Counted from the stretch's first letter, positions 1 to 12,808 are shown. The stretch is DNA of 64,000 nt from Psychroflexus tropicus DSM 15496 (GCF_000378765.1 NZ_KB905345.1:62001-126000), one strand, 5' to 3'. Program-made: numbers and translations. Notes: generated from the letters alone by a model not told the origin.

Positions 1-202
1 CCATATTCACGATGATTTTTTTGCCCGGAAACTTAAAGCCATTGTTTTTTAGTGCGGCTTGAATTCTAAAACTACTCTCACGAATGGCATTATCTGGTAG
101 TCCTACCAAATGGTAGCCAATGCCCTTTTCCATATTGATCTCGATTGTGATAATCTCAGCATCGACTCCAAAAACAGAACTTCCAAAGACTTTAACAAGC
201 AT
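1..202 (-). CDS. YifB/ComM-family Mg-chelatase-like AAA ATPase, N-terminal part
   Basis: Reading from an ATG at 202 toward the window edge gives 67 codons with no stop: the start is MLVKVFGSSVFGVDAEIITI and the visible end is KKIIVNM. This matches the N-terminal domain of the YifB/ComM family, where the GLPDNAIRES segment (seen about residues 34-43) is typical. The family are AAA+ ATPases with a Lon-like N-terminal fold; ComM in Haemophilus is a helicase that promotes branch migration during natural transformation. The gene is cut by the window edge, so the ATPase and C-terminal domains cannot be checked. It is on the same strand as pgi but lies beyond the pgi terminator, so it is probably transcribed separately. 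Confidence 0.85.
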   Translation of the reverse strand, partial: MLVKVFGSSVFGVDAEIITIEINMEKGIGYHLVGLPDNAIRESSFRIQAALKNNGFKFPGKKIIVNM

Positions 203-294
203 AATAATCTGATTAGTGGTTAGTTAACCTAAAAATATACTTTTTTCCTTAAAATCAGAAAAAACCAGATTGAAAACATGGCTAATTAAAACGC

Positions 295-328
295 AAAAAA
301 AAATCCGAAATAAATATTTCGGATTTTT
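295..328 (-). terminator. Rho-independent terminator after pgi
   Basis: A 10-bp perfect stem (AAATCCGAAA at 301-310 pairing with TTTCGGATTT at 317-326, six-base loop) is followed on the minus strand by a nine-T run. It sits about 25 bases past the pgi stop codon and closes that transcript. Confidence 0.85.
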
Positions 329-352
329 AATCAGTAGTCTTGCTTACAGTTT

Positions 353-1987
353 CTAGGACTTATAATGTTTTAATAATTCATTTGTAGAGGAATCATGTTG
401 ATTTTCAATTTTAGAAAACTGAATATCTTTCAATGTGTTTTTAGCCAATTGTTTTCCTAGTTCAACGCCCCATTGATCGTAGCTGAAAATATTCCAAACC
501 ACGCCTTGAACGAAGATCTTATGCTCATACATAGCCACAAGTTTTCCAAGAGATTTCGGATTGAGCTGATCAATTAAAATTGAAGTGGTGGGTTTATTAC
601 CTTCAAAGACTTTAAAAGGAAGTAATTTTTGGATCTCTTCCGTGCTTAGGCCCTGCTCCTCTAATTCCTTATGAACTTCATCCTTCGTTTTACCTTGCAT
701 TAAAGCTTCAGTCTGAGCAAAGTAATTGGCCATCAAAATATCATGGTGATTTTTATTTCCATATAAAGGCGCTTTAAATCCAATAAAATCACAAGGTATT
801 AACTTAGTTCCTTGATGAATCATTTGAAAAAAAGCATGCTGAGAATTGGTACCTGGTTCCCCCCAAACAATTGTGCCCGTTTGGTAGTTTACTTTATCGC
901 CTGCTCTGTCTACACTTTTACCATTACTTTCCATAGAAGCCTGTTGGAGATAAGAGGCTAATTTTTGAAGATACTGGGTGTAAGGAATAATAGCTTCACT
1001 TTCTGCTCCTAAAAAGTTGTTGTACCATATACCTATAAGCGCAAGAACTACAGGTATATTTTGGTCGAAAGTTGCATTTTTAAAATGCACATCCATTTCT
1101 TCGGCTCCATCTAACAGTGCTTGAAAATGTTCTGAACCAAGACTAACAGCAATAGAAAGCCCAGCTGCACTCCATAGTGAAAATCGACCTCCGACCCAAT
1201 CGTACATGGGGAAGATATTTTCTTTCACAATTCCAAAATCTTCTACTGCTGAAATGTTAGTGGATACCGCAACAAAATTATGCTTAACATCGTCTGGATT
1301 AGCTGTTTTCAGGAACCAGTCTCTTATTGTATTGGCATTAGTCAGCGTCTCCTGAGTGCTAAAGGATTTAGAAACAATAACGAATAAAGTCGTCTCTGGA
1401 TTTAGGTGTTTAATCGTTTCCATCACATGATCGCCATCAACATTGGAAACGAAATGGGGTGTGATGTCAGTCTTATAATAAGCCAAGGCGTCTACAATCA
1501 TCTGTGGACCAAGATCTGATCCGCCAATTCCTATATTCACCACATCTGTGAATGTTTTACCTGTATAGGATTTACGATTTCCTGAATTAACCTGATTAGC
1601 AAAATTTTTAATTTTTGCTAATACAGACTGAACGTCCTCATAAACATCAACCCCGTCAACCTGAGCTGAATTGTTTTTAGCCGATCTTAAACCTGTGTGT
1701 AACACAGCACGACCTTCAGTTTGATTGATTTTATCGCCATTGAAGTATTTTTGAATCGCTGATTTCAAATCTGACTCTTCGGCCAGCTTCATTAGCTGAT
1801 TAAACACTTCTTTATCTACAAGATTTTTAGAAAAATCTACCAAAAACTCATTATCATGAATCGAAAATTCTTCAAATCGGTTGGTGTTAGATTCAAATAA
1901 TGATTTTAAATCAAAATTAGCTTGAGATAATTTTTCTAAAGTCTTCCAGGATTTGAAGTTGACAGGTGACGTAGTATTTAAGGGCAT
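353..1987 (-). CDS. pgi: Glucose-6-phosphate isomerase
   Basis: Cytoplasmic enzyme that interconverts glucose-6-phosphate and fructose-6-phosphate. The 544-residue product has the usual family length. Visible signatures are the phosphate-binding GIGGSDLGP (about 153-161), the PGI signature DWVGGRFSLWSA (263-274) and WGVELGKQLAKN near the C-terminus. The ATG follows the TAA of the upstream kinase gene with no intervening base, so the two are almost certainly one transcript and translation may be coupled. The pair ends at a strong terminator. It lies a few genes downstream of a starch locus whose PgmB product (glucose-6-phosphate) is the substrate of this enzyme. Confidence 0.97.
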   Translation of the reverse strand: MPLNTTSPVNFKSWKTLEKLSQANFDLKSLFESNTNRFEEFSIHDNEFLVDFSKNLVDKEVFNQLMKLAEESDLKSAIQKYFNGDKINQTEGRAVLHTGLRSAKNNSAQVDGVDVYEDVQSVLAKIKNFANQVNSGNRKSYTGKTFTDVVNIGIGGSDLGPQMIVDALAYYKTDITPHFVSNVDGDHVMETIKHLNPETTLFVIVSKSFSTQETLTNANTIRDWFLKTANPDDVKHNFVAVSTNISAVEDFGIVKENIFPMYDWVGGRFSLWSAAGLSIAVSLGSEHFQALLDGAEEMDVHFKNATFDQNIPVVLALIGIWYNNFLGAESEAIIPYTQYLQKLASYLQQASMESNGKSVDRAGDKVNYQTGTIVWGEPGTNSQHAFFQMIHQGTKLIPCDFIGFKAPLYGNKNHHDILMANYFAQTEALMQGKTKDEVHKELEEQGLSTEEIQKLLPFKVFEGNKPTTSILIDQLNPKSLGKLVAMYEHKIFVQGVVWNIFSYDQWGVELGKQLAKNTLKDIQFSKIENQHDSSTNELLKHYKS

Positions 1988-2848
1988 TTAATTAACTTTT
2001 AAAACGTTGTGTTTATAATGTTTAATCAGACCATCAATAGGTCTTCTTATAATGTTACCAATGTCCAGATGATAACGTTTGGCTACATCTCTGATGATAT
2101 CTTCAGAAAAGAAGGCAATAGAACCTATAAAATGAATAGGCACGCCCTGAGCTTGCTTAAAGCACATCACACGGCGTTCGATAAATTTTTCAATACCTTC
2201 GTAAATCAATTTATAGAAATAACCATTACGTTCCTGGGCTGTAAAAATAAATTCAGCAAACGATGCTAAATAAGTATTTGGATTATCTTCTTTGTAGACA
2301 TTCTTTTTGATAGTATCAGCATTTAAATCATAGCGTTTAGCAAATTCCTTGCTCATATCATCACTCATAAAATTATAGTAGTAATCTCTAATCAAACGTT
2401 TTCCAAAATAATTACCACTCGCTTCATCCATCAGCACATAACCCAAAGATTCAACCTGCATATGCACGTTTTTACCGTCAAAATAACATGAATTGGATCC
2501 TGTCCCTAAAATACAAACAATACCAGGTTCTGTAGTGGCGGCCAAAGCAGCAGCAACCATATCTTCGTCAACATTTACTTCGGCATCAGGAAAATAATCT
2601 TCCAGAATTTTTTTAAGATTCTTAACTGGCGTTGGAGTTCCACATCCTGCCCCATAAAAGTCGACCCTACTTACTTTAAAAGTAATTGTTTTTAAGTCTT
2701 CATTTTCTTCCAGGCGGGCTTTTAAATTTTCTGGCTTAAAAACTGCTGGATTTAAACCTTTGGTTCTAGTCTTTAAAGCAACCTCCCCTTTATCATCTAA
2801 TAAGATCCAGTCGCATTTCGTAGAACCACCATCTGCTATAAGTATCAT
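1988..2848 (-). CDS. BadF/BadG/BcrA/BcrD-family kinase, probable N-acetylglucosamine or glucosamine kinase
   Basis: 286 residues with an ASKHA-type phosphate-binding start (DGGSTKCDWILLD, about 6-18) and an internal glycine motif CILGTGSNSCYF (about 132-143), as in the BadF/BadG ATPase family that includes eukaryotic N-acetylglucosamine kinase. Bacteroidota homologues are usually annotated as N-acetylglucosamine kinase. Expected reaction: ATP-dependent 6-phosphorylation of an amino sugar or glucose in the cytoplasm. The gene is directly fused head-to-tail with pgi (stop then ATG), which suits a hexose kinase delivering a 6-phosphate to glycolysis. Glucose released by the GH65 phosphorylase and GH97 enzyme also needs a kinase and no other glucokinase is visible here, so glucose is a plausible substrate. 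That is inference; the exact substrate is not readable from sequence. Confidence 0.75.
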   Translation of the reverse strand: MILIADGGSTKCDWILLDDKGEVALKTRTKGLNPAVFKPENLKARLEENEDLKTITFKVSRVDFYGAGCGTPTPVKNLKKILEDYFPDAEVNVDEDMVAAALAATTEPGIVCILGTGSNSCYFDGKNVHMQVESLGYVLMDEASGNYFGKRLIRDYYYNFMSDDMSKEFAKRYDLNADTIKKNVYKEDNPNTYLASFAEFIFTAQERNGYFYKLIYEGIEKFIERRVMCFKQAQGVPIHFIGSIAFFSEDIIRDVAKRYHLDIGNIIRRPIDGLIKHYKHNVLKVN

Positions 2849-2866
2849 AGGCTTTGTTTAATATTA

Positions 2867-2902
2867 AAAAAGGCTTATTCCATTGAAGAAATAAGCCTTT
2901 TT
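2867..2902 (-). terminator. Bidirectional-type terminator after gap
   Basis: Perfect 13-bp arms, AAAAAGGCTTATT (2867-2879) and AATAAGCCTTTTT (2890-2902), with a ten-base loop, 13 bases past the gap stop codon. It separates pfkA-gap from the downstream kinase-pgi pair, though on AT-rich DNA some readthrough is likely. Confidence 0.85.
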
Positions 2903-2915
2903 GATAAGTTGTTAC

Positions 2916-3923
<1,008 letters not shown>

Positions 3924-3931
3924 TTAATTTA

Positions 3932-4915
3932 TTAAGTGGATACTATATCCGCAACTCGAATAAGATCCGTATCAATTATTTTCTTCACGTTAATAGCAGT
4001 TTCAAATGGAACATGAACAATTTTCTTATGTGAAATACCTACCATAATGTTAGATTTCCCTTCAATTAGCGCATCTACAGCACCAACCCCAAGACGACTG
4101 GCTAAAACACGATCGAAACAACTTGGTGAACCACCCCGCTGGATATGTCCCAAAACAGTCACTTTCACTTCGTAATCTGGAAGTTGGGTTTGAATGGAAT
4201 CTGCAACATTGGTGATATTTTTACCAATCTGATCTCCTTCAGAAACAACTACAATACTAGAGGTCTTACCTGTTTTCCTGCTTTTTTCTAAAGATTCAAT
4301 CAATCGTTCTATGCCTAAGTTTTCCTCAGGAATAAGAATTTCTTCTGCACCTGCTCCTATACCACTATTCAAGGCGATATCACCAGCATCTCGTCCCATA
4401 ACCTCAACTAAAAACAGTCTATCGTGGGAACTAGCCGTATCTCTAATTTTATCGATGGCTTCAACGACAGTATTTAAAGCTGTATCGTAGCCAATTGTAT
4501 AATCTGTCCCGTTGATATCATTGTCTATAGTTCCGGGAATCCCAATGACTGGAATATCAAATTCTGAACTAAAAACAGACGCCCCTGTAAAGGTACCATC
4601 TCCACCAATAACTACTAAGGCATCAATTCGTCTGGCTTGCAGATTGTTGAAAGCCTTTTGACGACCTTCCTTAGTCATAAAATCTTTAGAGCGAGCAGAT
4701 TTTAAAAATGTACCTCCCCGGTTAATTGTGTTTTTAACATCACGTGGACCAAGTTCTATAAAGTCATTTTCTATTAGGCCTTGGTAGCCTCTATAAATAC
4801 CATCGCAAACAAGGCCAGAATATGCAGCGTTTCTAACGACCGCTCGAATGGCAGCATTCATTCCCGGAGAATCTCCACCAGAGGTAAGTACTGCTATTTT
4901 TTGTAAGTTTTTCAT
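3932..4915 (-). CDS. pfkA: ATP-dependent 6-phosphofructokinase
   Basis: 327 residues from the ATG at 4915; an in-frame TTG three codons upstream is less likely. It phosphorylates fructose-6-phosphate to the 1,6-bisphosphate. Seen motifs: LTSGGDSPGMNAAIR at the N-terminus (ATP site), GGDGTFTGA (the Gly after GGD, where PPi-dependent enzymes have Asp, supports ATP use), GTIDNDINGTDYTIG (catalytic Asp region) and EVMGRDAGDIAL (substrate-binding Arg). Short bacterial PfkA form, expected to be a tetramer. It heads the pfkA-gap operon, 106 bases downstream of the lipoprotein amylase. The upstream gap holds an AAAACGATATAG motif that also occurs at the starch regulator region. Confidence 0.95.
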   Translation of the reverse strand: MKNLQKIAVLTSGGDSPGMNAAIRAVVRNAAYSGLVCDGIYRGYQGLIENDFIELGPRDVKNTINRGGTFLKSARSKDFMTKEGRQKAFNNLQARRIDALVVIGGDGTFTGASVFSSEFDIPVIGIPGTIDNDINGTDYTIGYDTALNTVVEAIDKIRDTASSHDRLFLVEVMGRDAGDIALNSGIGAGAEEILIPEENLGIERLIESLEKSRKTGKTSSIVVVSEGDQIGKNITNVADSIQTQLPDYEVKVTVLGHIQRGGSPSCFDRVLASRLGVGAVDALIEGKSNIMVGISHKKIVHVPFETAINVKKIIDTDLIRVADIVST

Positions 4916-4967
4916 TAAAATCAAATATATTTTAAATATAACATTCTCACCAATTAAGTTTTCGACT

Positions 4968-4979
4968 AAAACGATATAG
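4968..4979 (+). promoter_or_regulatory. AAAACGATATAG motif upstream of pfkA
   Basis: Twelve bases that match, with one difference, AAAACGATGTAG at 16243-16254 (between lacI and susC), and share AAAACGAT with the operator-like arm at 15017-15024 before the MFS gene. A LacI-family binding half-site is one possible reading. No experimental or comparative support is available here. Confidence 0.3.
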
Positions 4980-5021
4980 GTAACTAAAGCTTATCAAAAT
5001 TTTATAAAAGATAGTCAAAAA

Positions 5022-6464
5022 CTACTTGATTATCAAAATTTTGTATTCCCAGGGCTCGAAATTGTGAATCTGATCAGCTTTAAATTCGATAGTATCTTCA
5101 GCTAGAACATCTTCAAACTGCCCAGTAAGTGGAAGACTAAATGATTGAGGGCTTGAGGAAAAATTAGCGATATAAAAAAGTTGACTATCACCCTTATTTC
5201 TTTCAAAAGCAATGATATTTTCATCATTGCTGGTCTCTAATCGTTGATAAGACGCTGCCTTTTTAGCACCATTAAGTGCTTTATTATTGTTTTTCAAGGC
5301 TCCAAGTGTAGAGTGAAGCTTCCACATCTCTCCTTTTTCTTTTGGAATACTATCGTTCTCAAAAAACTTAAGACGTTTATCCATACCGTATTCTTGTCCG
5401 CTATAGATCAGAGGCATTCCCGGTAAAGCATAGGTAAAGGCCAGCATCGTTTCTGCGGCATCACCCATGCGCTCATTAACAGTACCGTTCCAGGAGTTTT
5501 CATCATGGTTGGTAATAAAATTCATCAGGTAGTCATCGTCCTGGTAGGTGGTGTCTATTTTAGCCATATAAGCATCCCAAGCCTTAACGTTTTTTTCGCC
5601 TTGAGCCATTTCATTCATGATATGATGTCCTTCCCAATTGTATCCCATATCGAAGGCCTCATAAAACAAATCTTTGTCCTCGCTCTCTGCCAGCATAAAG
5701 AGTGGTTTCTCTTTTTGTAATTCAGGAACCACGTAATTCCAGAATTCTGTAGTCACATTTCCAGCTACATCACAACGGAAGCCATCAATATTTTTTTCTT
5801 TCACCCAATAGAGCATCTCCTCTTTCATAGCCATCCAGAGTGAATCATTCTCATAATTTAAGTGGGCGACATCTGTCCAACCCCAGGATTCTCCTGTATC
5901 TGGATTGATAGGATCGGTGACGTTTCCCTCTTTATCTTTGTGGTAATATTCAGGGTGCTTTTCTATCCATTCATGATCCCACCCTGTATGATTGGCTACC
6001 CAGTCTAAAATGACATACATTCCATTTTCATGAGCTGTTTTTATTAACTTATCAAAGTCTTCCATGCTTCCAAACTCTGGATTAATAGCTGTGTAGTCTG
6101 AAATTGCATAGTAGCTGCCTAAATACTTTTCTTTTTCAGCTGGATCTTCAATATCTTCAATAGACAAATCTGGAGTGGCCTTTCTATTTTTCATCGAAAT
6201 GGGGTAGACAGGCATTAGCCAAATGACCTTCACTCCCAATTCTTTCAATTGAGGAATGTCTTTTGTAAATGCTGAAAACGTTCCTTCTGGTGAATACTGA
6301 CGAATATTTGCTTCATAAATGACAGAAGATTCCAATACAGTATTGGAAATAGGCTGATAAGAAGCCTGTGAAGTTTCGTCTTTATTCTTTTCAATTTTGT
6401 TCTGACATGCAGTTAATAGAAGAGCTACTCCAAACATGGCGCTTATATACTTATGTAAATTCAT
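5022..6464 (-). CDS. GH13 alpha-amylase family lipoprotein
   Basis: 480 residues. The N-terminus MNLHKYISAMFGVALLLTAC ends in a lipobox with Cys20, so the enzyme is expected to be lipid-anchored, probably in the outer membrane. A (beta/alpha)8 GH13 catalytic domain begins about residue 45 (YEANIRQYS). The catalytic triad is visible: Asp232 in GFRCDVAG, Glu260 in LAESED, Asp321 in NHDEN. The short length leaves little more than the A, B and C domains. It starts 27 bases after the SusA-like gene and is the last enzyme of the starch-degradation operon. Likely role: cleavage of alpha-1,4-glucans or maltodextrins at the cell envelope. Substrate size and cleavage pattern cannot be read from sequence. 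Confidence 0.9.
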   Translation of the reverse strand: MNLHKYISAMFGVALLLTACQNKIEKNKDETSQASYQPISNTVLESSVIYEANIRQYSPEGTFSAFTKDIPQLKELGVKVIWLMPVYPISMKNRKATPDLSIEDIEDPAEKEKYLGSYYAISDYTAINPEFGSMEDFDKLIKTAHENGMYVILDWVANHTGWDHEWIEKHPEYYHKDKEGNVTDPINPDTGESWGWTDVAHLNYENDSLWMAMKEEMLYWVKEKNIDGFRCDVAGNVTTEFWNYVVPELQKEKPLFMLAESEDKDLFYEAFDMGYNWEGHHIMNEMAQGEKNVKAWDAYMAKIDTTYQDDDYLMNFITNHDENSWNGTVNERMGDAAETMLAFTYALPGMPLIYSGQEYGMDKRLKFFENDSIPKEKGEMWKLHSTLGALKNNNKALNGAKKAASYQRLETSNDENIIAFERNKGDSQLFYIANFSSSPQSFSLPLTGQFEDVLAEDTIEFKADQIHNFEPWEYKILIIK

Positions 6465-6491
6465 AACAGGTGTATTAAAATAGTTAAGAGC

Positions 6492-8396
6492 TTATTTAAG
6501 CTCGGTTAAATGACTATATAATGTAAATCCAGGTTTCAGATCTATTTGCTCTTTCCAGAGCAGGTCGGTTCCTTCTATGACTTCTGTAAATGATTTCCCT
6601 GAAAGTTCCAACTCATCAAACCTAGACAGGTCTATGGTTGTAGTCTTGGAATTAGTATTGAGAAAAGCAACCGTAGTCTCATCTTTATGAATTCTAAAAA
6701 TCGCATAGATACCATCAAAAGGGGCAAAATGAATCATTTTACCATCTTGTAAAGCTGAAGAGGTTTTTCTAAAATTTAAAAGTGCTTTTAAGAACGATTG
6801 AAAATCAAGTTGCTCCGGAGTCAGGTTTTCTCCAGTAAAAGCATTGACTGTGTCTCCGTTCCAGCCCCCTGGAAAATCAGTTCTAATCAATCCATGGTCA
6901 CCACGTTGATCTGAATTTTCCATCAGAATCTCAGTTCCATAATATACTTGAGGTGTTCTCGGTAAAGTCAAAATTAAACCCAGTGCCATTTTGGTTTTTT
7001 GTACATTCTCATTCAGCTGAGTAAATACGCGATCCATGTCATGATTATCCATAAAAATCATGATATCCTTAGGTTCTGGATAGTTAAAATCATTAGCCAG
7101 CCCTTCATAGATCTTAGTTAGTCCATTGCCCCAGCCTTCGTTTCCTTCGTTAAGTGCCTGAACAATTTTCATTTGCATGGGAAAATCCATAACAGATCTT
7201 AAGTTGGAGTCGTAACCGTCTTTATTATGTTGTCCCTCCTGCCAGTAACTTACCAGCACCTGATCTGTCGTCCACTCCTCCCCTACAATATTAAAGTTAG
7301 GATATTCCTTCATGATCGCCCCTGCCCAATCTGACATGAATGCTTTATCTGGATAAGGATAAGTGTCCTGACGAATACCATGCAACTGTAAAGTTTCTAC
7401 CCACCAGATGCTATTTTGAATAATGTATTGAGCAAGAACTGGATTGTTTTGATTCAAATCGGGCATAGTTGATACAAACCAGCCCTGGTTGTTAAGTTTG
7501 GAATCATGTTTTGAGGCATACGGATCCTGATTTGTCGATCGTTTATGATTGGAGTTTGGTATGGATTTACCCTCTTCATATAGTTTTTGAAAATTGAGCC
7601 AGTCCTTAAATGGCAAATCTTGCATCCACCAATGCCCACTGCCACAATGGTTGGCCACCATGTCCATAATCAAACCAATCCCTTTTTCTGAAGCTTGTTT
7701 TGAGAGTTTTTTATAAAGTTCCAAATCCCCGAATCTGGGATCAACTTCATAAAAATCAGTAATGGCATAGCCGTGATATGAGGAGGATTTCATATCGTTG
7801 GTCAAAAGCGGACTAGACCAAATACTGGTAAATCCCATGTCGGCTACATAATCCAAGTGGTCTATGATTCCCTGGATATCGCCTCCGTGACGTGCATAAT
7901 TATCGGTTCTGTCCACTTCTGTTTCTCTCATGCTTTCTACAACATCGTTCTCTGGATTACCATTAGCAAAACGATCTGGAGTAATGAGATAAACCGCATC
8001 GGTATGATTGAATCCAAAGTACTCCTCGGCAGGTTTCGGCCTGGATTTCAACTCATAGGTAAAGCTTTGGTTTTTAGCACCTTTTTTCTTGAATTTAATC
8101 TCAAAACGTCCTGGTTGAGCCTCATCAGCTATAATAAGGTCGATAAAGAGATAATTCGGACTATCAGCTTTATGAATTTTAGTAAGCTCAACGCCTTTAT
8201 ATGATAATTCCGGACGATAAGTAGAAATGTTATCAGCATGAACTAAAAGCTGTATGTCGTTCATTTGCATCCCCACCCACCAATTCGGGGGCTCTATGCG
8301 TAAATCTTGAGCTTTTAATTCAGTAATGCTTAAATTCAGAAGAAACAGAAAAGAGAAAACGAATTGAGATGCCGATAAAACATGTTTTGATTTCAT
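6492..8396 (-). CDS. SusA-like GH13 glycosidase (neopullulanase/cyclomaltodextrinase type)
   Basis: 634 residues from the ATG at 8396, which lies four bases after the GH97 stop codon; a GTG further upstream would overlap that gene and is rejected. A signal peptide (MKSKHVLSASQFVFSF to the AQD cut site) sends it to the periplasm. The region after it is an N-terminal beta-sandwich (PPNWWVGMQ, typical of neopullulanase/SusA), then a GH13 barrel beginning near VYLITPDRFANG. Catalytic residues: Asp344 in GIRQDTYPYPD, Glu373 in VGEEW, Asp453 in DNHDMDR. The GIRQDTYPYPD segment is characteristic of SusA-type enzymes. Expected role: hydrolysis of imported maltooligosaccharides or cyclodextrins next to the GH97 enzyme. 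Confidence 0.92.
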   Translation of the reverse strand: MKSKHVLSASQFVFSFLFLLNLSITELKAQDLRIEPPNWWVGMQMNDIQLLVHADNISTYRPELSYKGVELTKIHKADSPNYLFIDLIIADEAQPGRFEIKFKKKGAKNQSFTYELKSRPKPAEEYFGFNHTDAVYLITPDRFANGNPENDVVESMRETEVDRTDNYARHGGDIQGIIDHLDYVADMGFTSIWSSPLLTNDMKSSSYHGYAITDFYEVDPRFGDLELYKKLSKQASEKGIGLIMDMVANHCGSGHWWMQDLPFKDWLNFQKLYEEGKSIPNSNHKRSTNQDPYASKHDSKLNNQGWFVSTMPDLNQNNPVLAQYIIQNSIWWVETLQLHGIRQDTYPYPDKAFMSDWAGAIMKEYPNFNIVGEEWTTDQVLVSYWQEGQHNKDGYDSNLRSVMDFPMQMKIVQALNEGNEGWGNGLTKIYEGLANDFNYPEPKDIMIFMDNHDMDRVFTQLNENVQKTKMALGLILTLPRTPQVYYGTEILMENSDQRGDHGLIRTDFPGGWNGDTVNAFTGENLTPEQLDFQSFLKALLNFRKTSSALQDGKMIHFAPFDGIYAIFRIHKDETTVAFLNTNSKTTTIDLSRFDELELSGKSFTEVIEGTDLLWKEQIDLKPGFTLYSHLTELK

Positions 8397-8400
8397 ACTC

Positions 8401-10515
<2,115 letters not shown>

Positions 10516-10522
10516 TTATATT

Positions 10523-12808
10523 TTAGTTGACATCAACAGATTTTCCGTCGACAATAATCTGCAGTTCACCGCCATTTTCTAATGAAAATTTGGTTGACTC
10601 ATGATCGATTTCAACTTTTAAAATTTGATTTCTGTAATTCACTTTAAATGAATAAGAAGTCCATTCTTTAGGAATTTTTGGAGCAAAGTGCAATTGATTA
10701 TTTTTCACTCGCATGCCTCCAAATCCTTCTACGATGCTCATCCAGGTCCCTGCCATACTCGTGATGTGACAGCCTTCTTTCACTTCTTTATTATAATCAT
10801 CAAGGTCTAGCCTTGAGGTTCTTAAATAAAACGCATAAGCCTGATCCATTCTATCGAGTAAAGCGGCCTGTATACTGTGAACACACGGCGACAATGAAGA
10901 TTCATGAACCGTAAAGGGTTCGTAAAAATCAAAGTGCTTCTCTATCTGCTCTTTATTAAAGTGATGCTCAAAAAAGTAAAAGCCTTGTAAAGTATCTGCC
11001 TGTTTAATGTAAGGAGAACGCAAAATCCGGTCCCAAGACCAATGTTGATTAATAGGTCTGTTTTTTGGATCCAAATCGTCTACTTTCACCATTTCTTTAT
11101 CCAAAAATCCATCTTGCTGTAAGTAAATGTTATGCTCTTCGGAATATGGCAAGTATATATGATCTGCAACATGTTTCATCGCATCAATTTCAGTATTGGT
11201 CAGTTTAGTCTTTTGAATGATACGCGCATAATCATCAGCAAATTCAGCTTCAACTTTCTTTAGATTTTCTACAGCATAATCTATACACCACTTGGCGATA
11301 TAGTTAGTATACCAGTTGTTATTGACATTGTTTTCGTATTCATTTGGCCCGGTGACTCCAAGAATGACATACTTGTCTTTTTGGGAAGAGAACGTAGCGC
11401 GTTGCTGCCAAAATCTGGCAATAGCAATAAGCACCTCGAGACCCATCTCTGGAATGTAGGAGTAATCGCCCGTATATCGATGATAATTGAATATAGCATA
11501 AGCTATGGCGCCGTTTCTATGAATCTCTTCAAAGGTAATTTCCCATTCGTTATGAGATTCTTCGCCATTCATTGTCACCATTGGATACAAGGCTGCTCCA
11601 CCAGTAAAGCCTAACTTCTCAGCATTTTCAATCGCTTTGTCTAAATGATTGTAACGGTACTTTAATAGATTCCTGGCGACCTTCTGGTCCTTGGTTGCCA
11701 TATAAAAAGGAATACAATACGCCTCAGTGTCCCAATACGTACTGCCTCCATATTTCTCTCCGGTAAAGCCTTTAGGACCGATATTTAAGCGGTGATCTGT
11801 CCCAGTGTAGGTTTGGTTGAGTTGAAAAATATTAAAGCGTATGCCTTGCTGCGCTTTCACATCCCCTTCAATAGAAATATCACTCATCTTCCAGATCTTA
11901 CTCCAGGCTTCTTTTTGAGTATATAGAAGGTTTTCAAATCCTGCTTTAATTGCTTTTTCTAAAATAGATTTAGCCGCATTAATCAATTCAGATTTATCAT
12001 GATTCAGAGAGGTTGTATAGCCTGCATACTTCTGAAGACTTAAGGTGTTCCCTTTTGCAACATGTTCTTCATAAGAAATAGAAACTTCCATTTCTTTTTC
12101 TGAAGGTTTTCCAACAGTTTCAGATTTATGTCCATTGAGGTACAACTGTGACTTCATAAAAGTGCATACATGGTATTTGGTCTTCAACGTATGGCTTTCT
12201 ATAAATCCTTGTTGGCTATTGACTTTCTTATTGGTAGTCTTCCAAAATTGATCATCCCAGTTGGTATCCTGATTGGTAATCCCAGAATCTAAATAGGGTA
12301 TGAAGGTAATTTTAGCATCAGAATTAAATGGAGTTACTTTATAATCGATGACACCTAGCTCTTCGTGAGCTAAGCTTAAAAAACGTTTTACTTCAACTTT
12401 TAATTGGATGCCATTTTGAAGAGTGGCTTCAAAACTTCTACCCAACCATCCTTCTTTCATATTCAGCTCTCTTCTGAAGTTGTTTACGTTTTTACAACTA
12501 AACAGATCCAGCATTTCATCATTAACCATAACGTTGATACCGATCCAATTGGGAGCATTTAGAACCTTTGCAAAGTATTCTGGATATCCGTTTTTCCACC
12601 AGCCTACTCGGGTTTTGTCCGGATAAAAAATTCCGCCTATATAACTGCCTTGAAAAGAAGGTCCTGTATAGGTTTCTTCAAAATTTGCTCGCTGTCCCAT
12701 TGCACCATTGCCTATACTGAAAAGACTTTCTGAAGATTGAACGCGGTCTACTTCAAAACCGTCTTCTATAATTGACCAAGGATGGGATGTGATATAATCT
12801 TGATTCAT
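10523..12808 (-). CDS. GH65 family phosphorylase, probable maltose phosphorylase
   Basis: 761 residues, no signal peptide, so cytoplasmic. The whole length matches GH65: N-terminal beta-sandwich (SIGNGAMGQRANFEE near residue 31), an (alpha/alpha)6 barrel, and a small C-terminal sheet. The general-acid Glu490 lies in VTGPNEYENNVNNNWYTN, close to Glu487 of Lactobacillus maltose phosphorylase. The reaction would be maltose plus phosphate giving glucose and beta-glucose-1-phosphate. The neighbour immediately downstream of the transporter is beta-phosphoglucomutase, which uses exactly that product. GH65 also contains trehalose and kojibiose phosphorylases; maltose is favoured by the starch context. 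Confidence 0.9.
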   Translation of the reverse strand: MNQDYITSHPWSIIEDGFEVDRVQSSESLFSIGNGAMGQRANFEETYTGPSFQGSYIGGIFYPDKTRVGWWKNGYPEYFAKVLNAPNWIGINVMVNDEMLDLFSCKNVNNFRRELNMKEGWLGRSFEATLQNGIQLKVEVKRFLSLAHEELGVIDYKVTPFNSDAKITFIPYLDSGITNQDTNWDDQFWKTTNKKVNSQQGFIESHTLKTKYHVCTFMKSQLYLNGHKSETVGKPSEKEMEVSISYEEHVAKGNTLSLQKYAGYTTSLNHDKSELINAAKSILEKAIKAGFENLLYTQKEAWSKIWKMSDISIEGDVKAQQGIRFNIFQLNQTYTGTDHRLNIGPKGFTGEKYGGSTYWDTEAYCIPFYMATKDQKVARNLLKYRYNHLDKAIENAEKLGFTGGAALYPMVTMNGEESHNEWEITFEEIHRNGAIAYAIFNYHRYTGDYSYIPEMGLEVLIAIARFWQQRATFSSQKDKYVILGVTGPNEYENNVNNNWYTNYIAKWCIDYAVENLKKVEAEFADDYARIIQKTKLTNTEIDAMKHVADHIYLPYSEEHNIYLQQDGFLDKEMVKVDDLDPKNRPINQHWSWDRILRSPYIKQADTLQGFYFFEHHFNKEQIEKHFDFYEPFTVHESSLSPCVHSIQAALLDRMDQAYAFYLRTSRLDLDDYNKEVKEGCHITSMAGTWMSIVEGFGGMRVKNNQLHFAPKIPKEWTSYSFKVNYRNQILKVEIDHESTKFSLENGGELQIIVDGKSVDVN

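Noticed and set aside
4991-5042. Direct repeat TTATCAAAATTTT at 4991-5003 and 5030-5042
   Set aside because: The second copy is in the end of the lipoprotein amylase coding sequence; AT-rich chance is sufficient explanation and no function is suggested.
7857-8204. 115-codon plus-strand frame inside the SusA-like gene
   Set aside because: Antisense to the N-terminal domain of a well-supported enzyme; no family resemblance.
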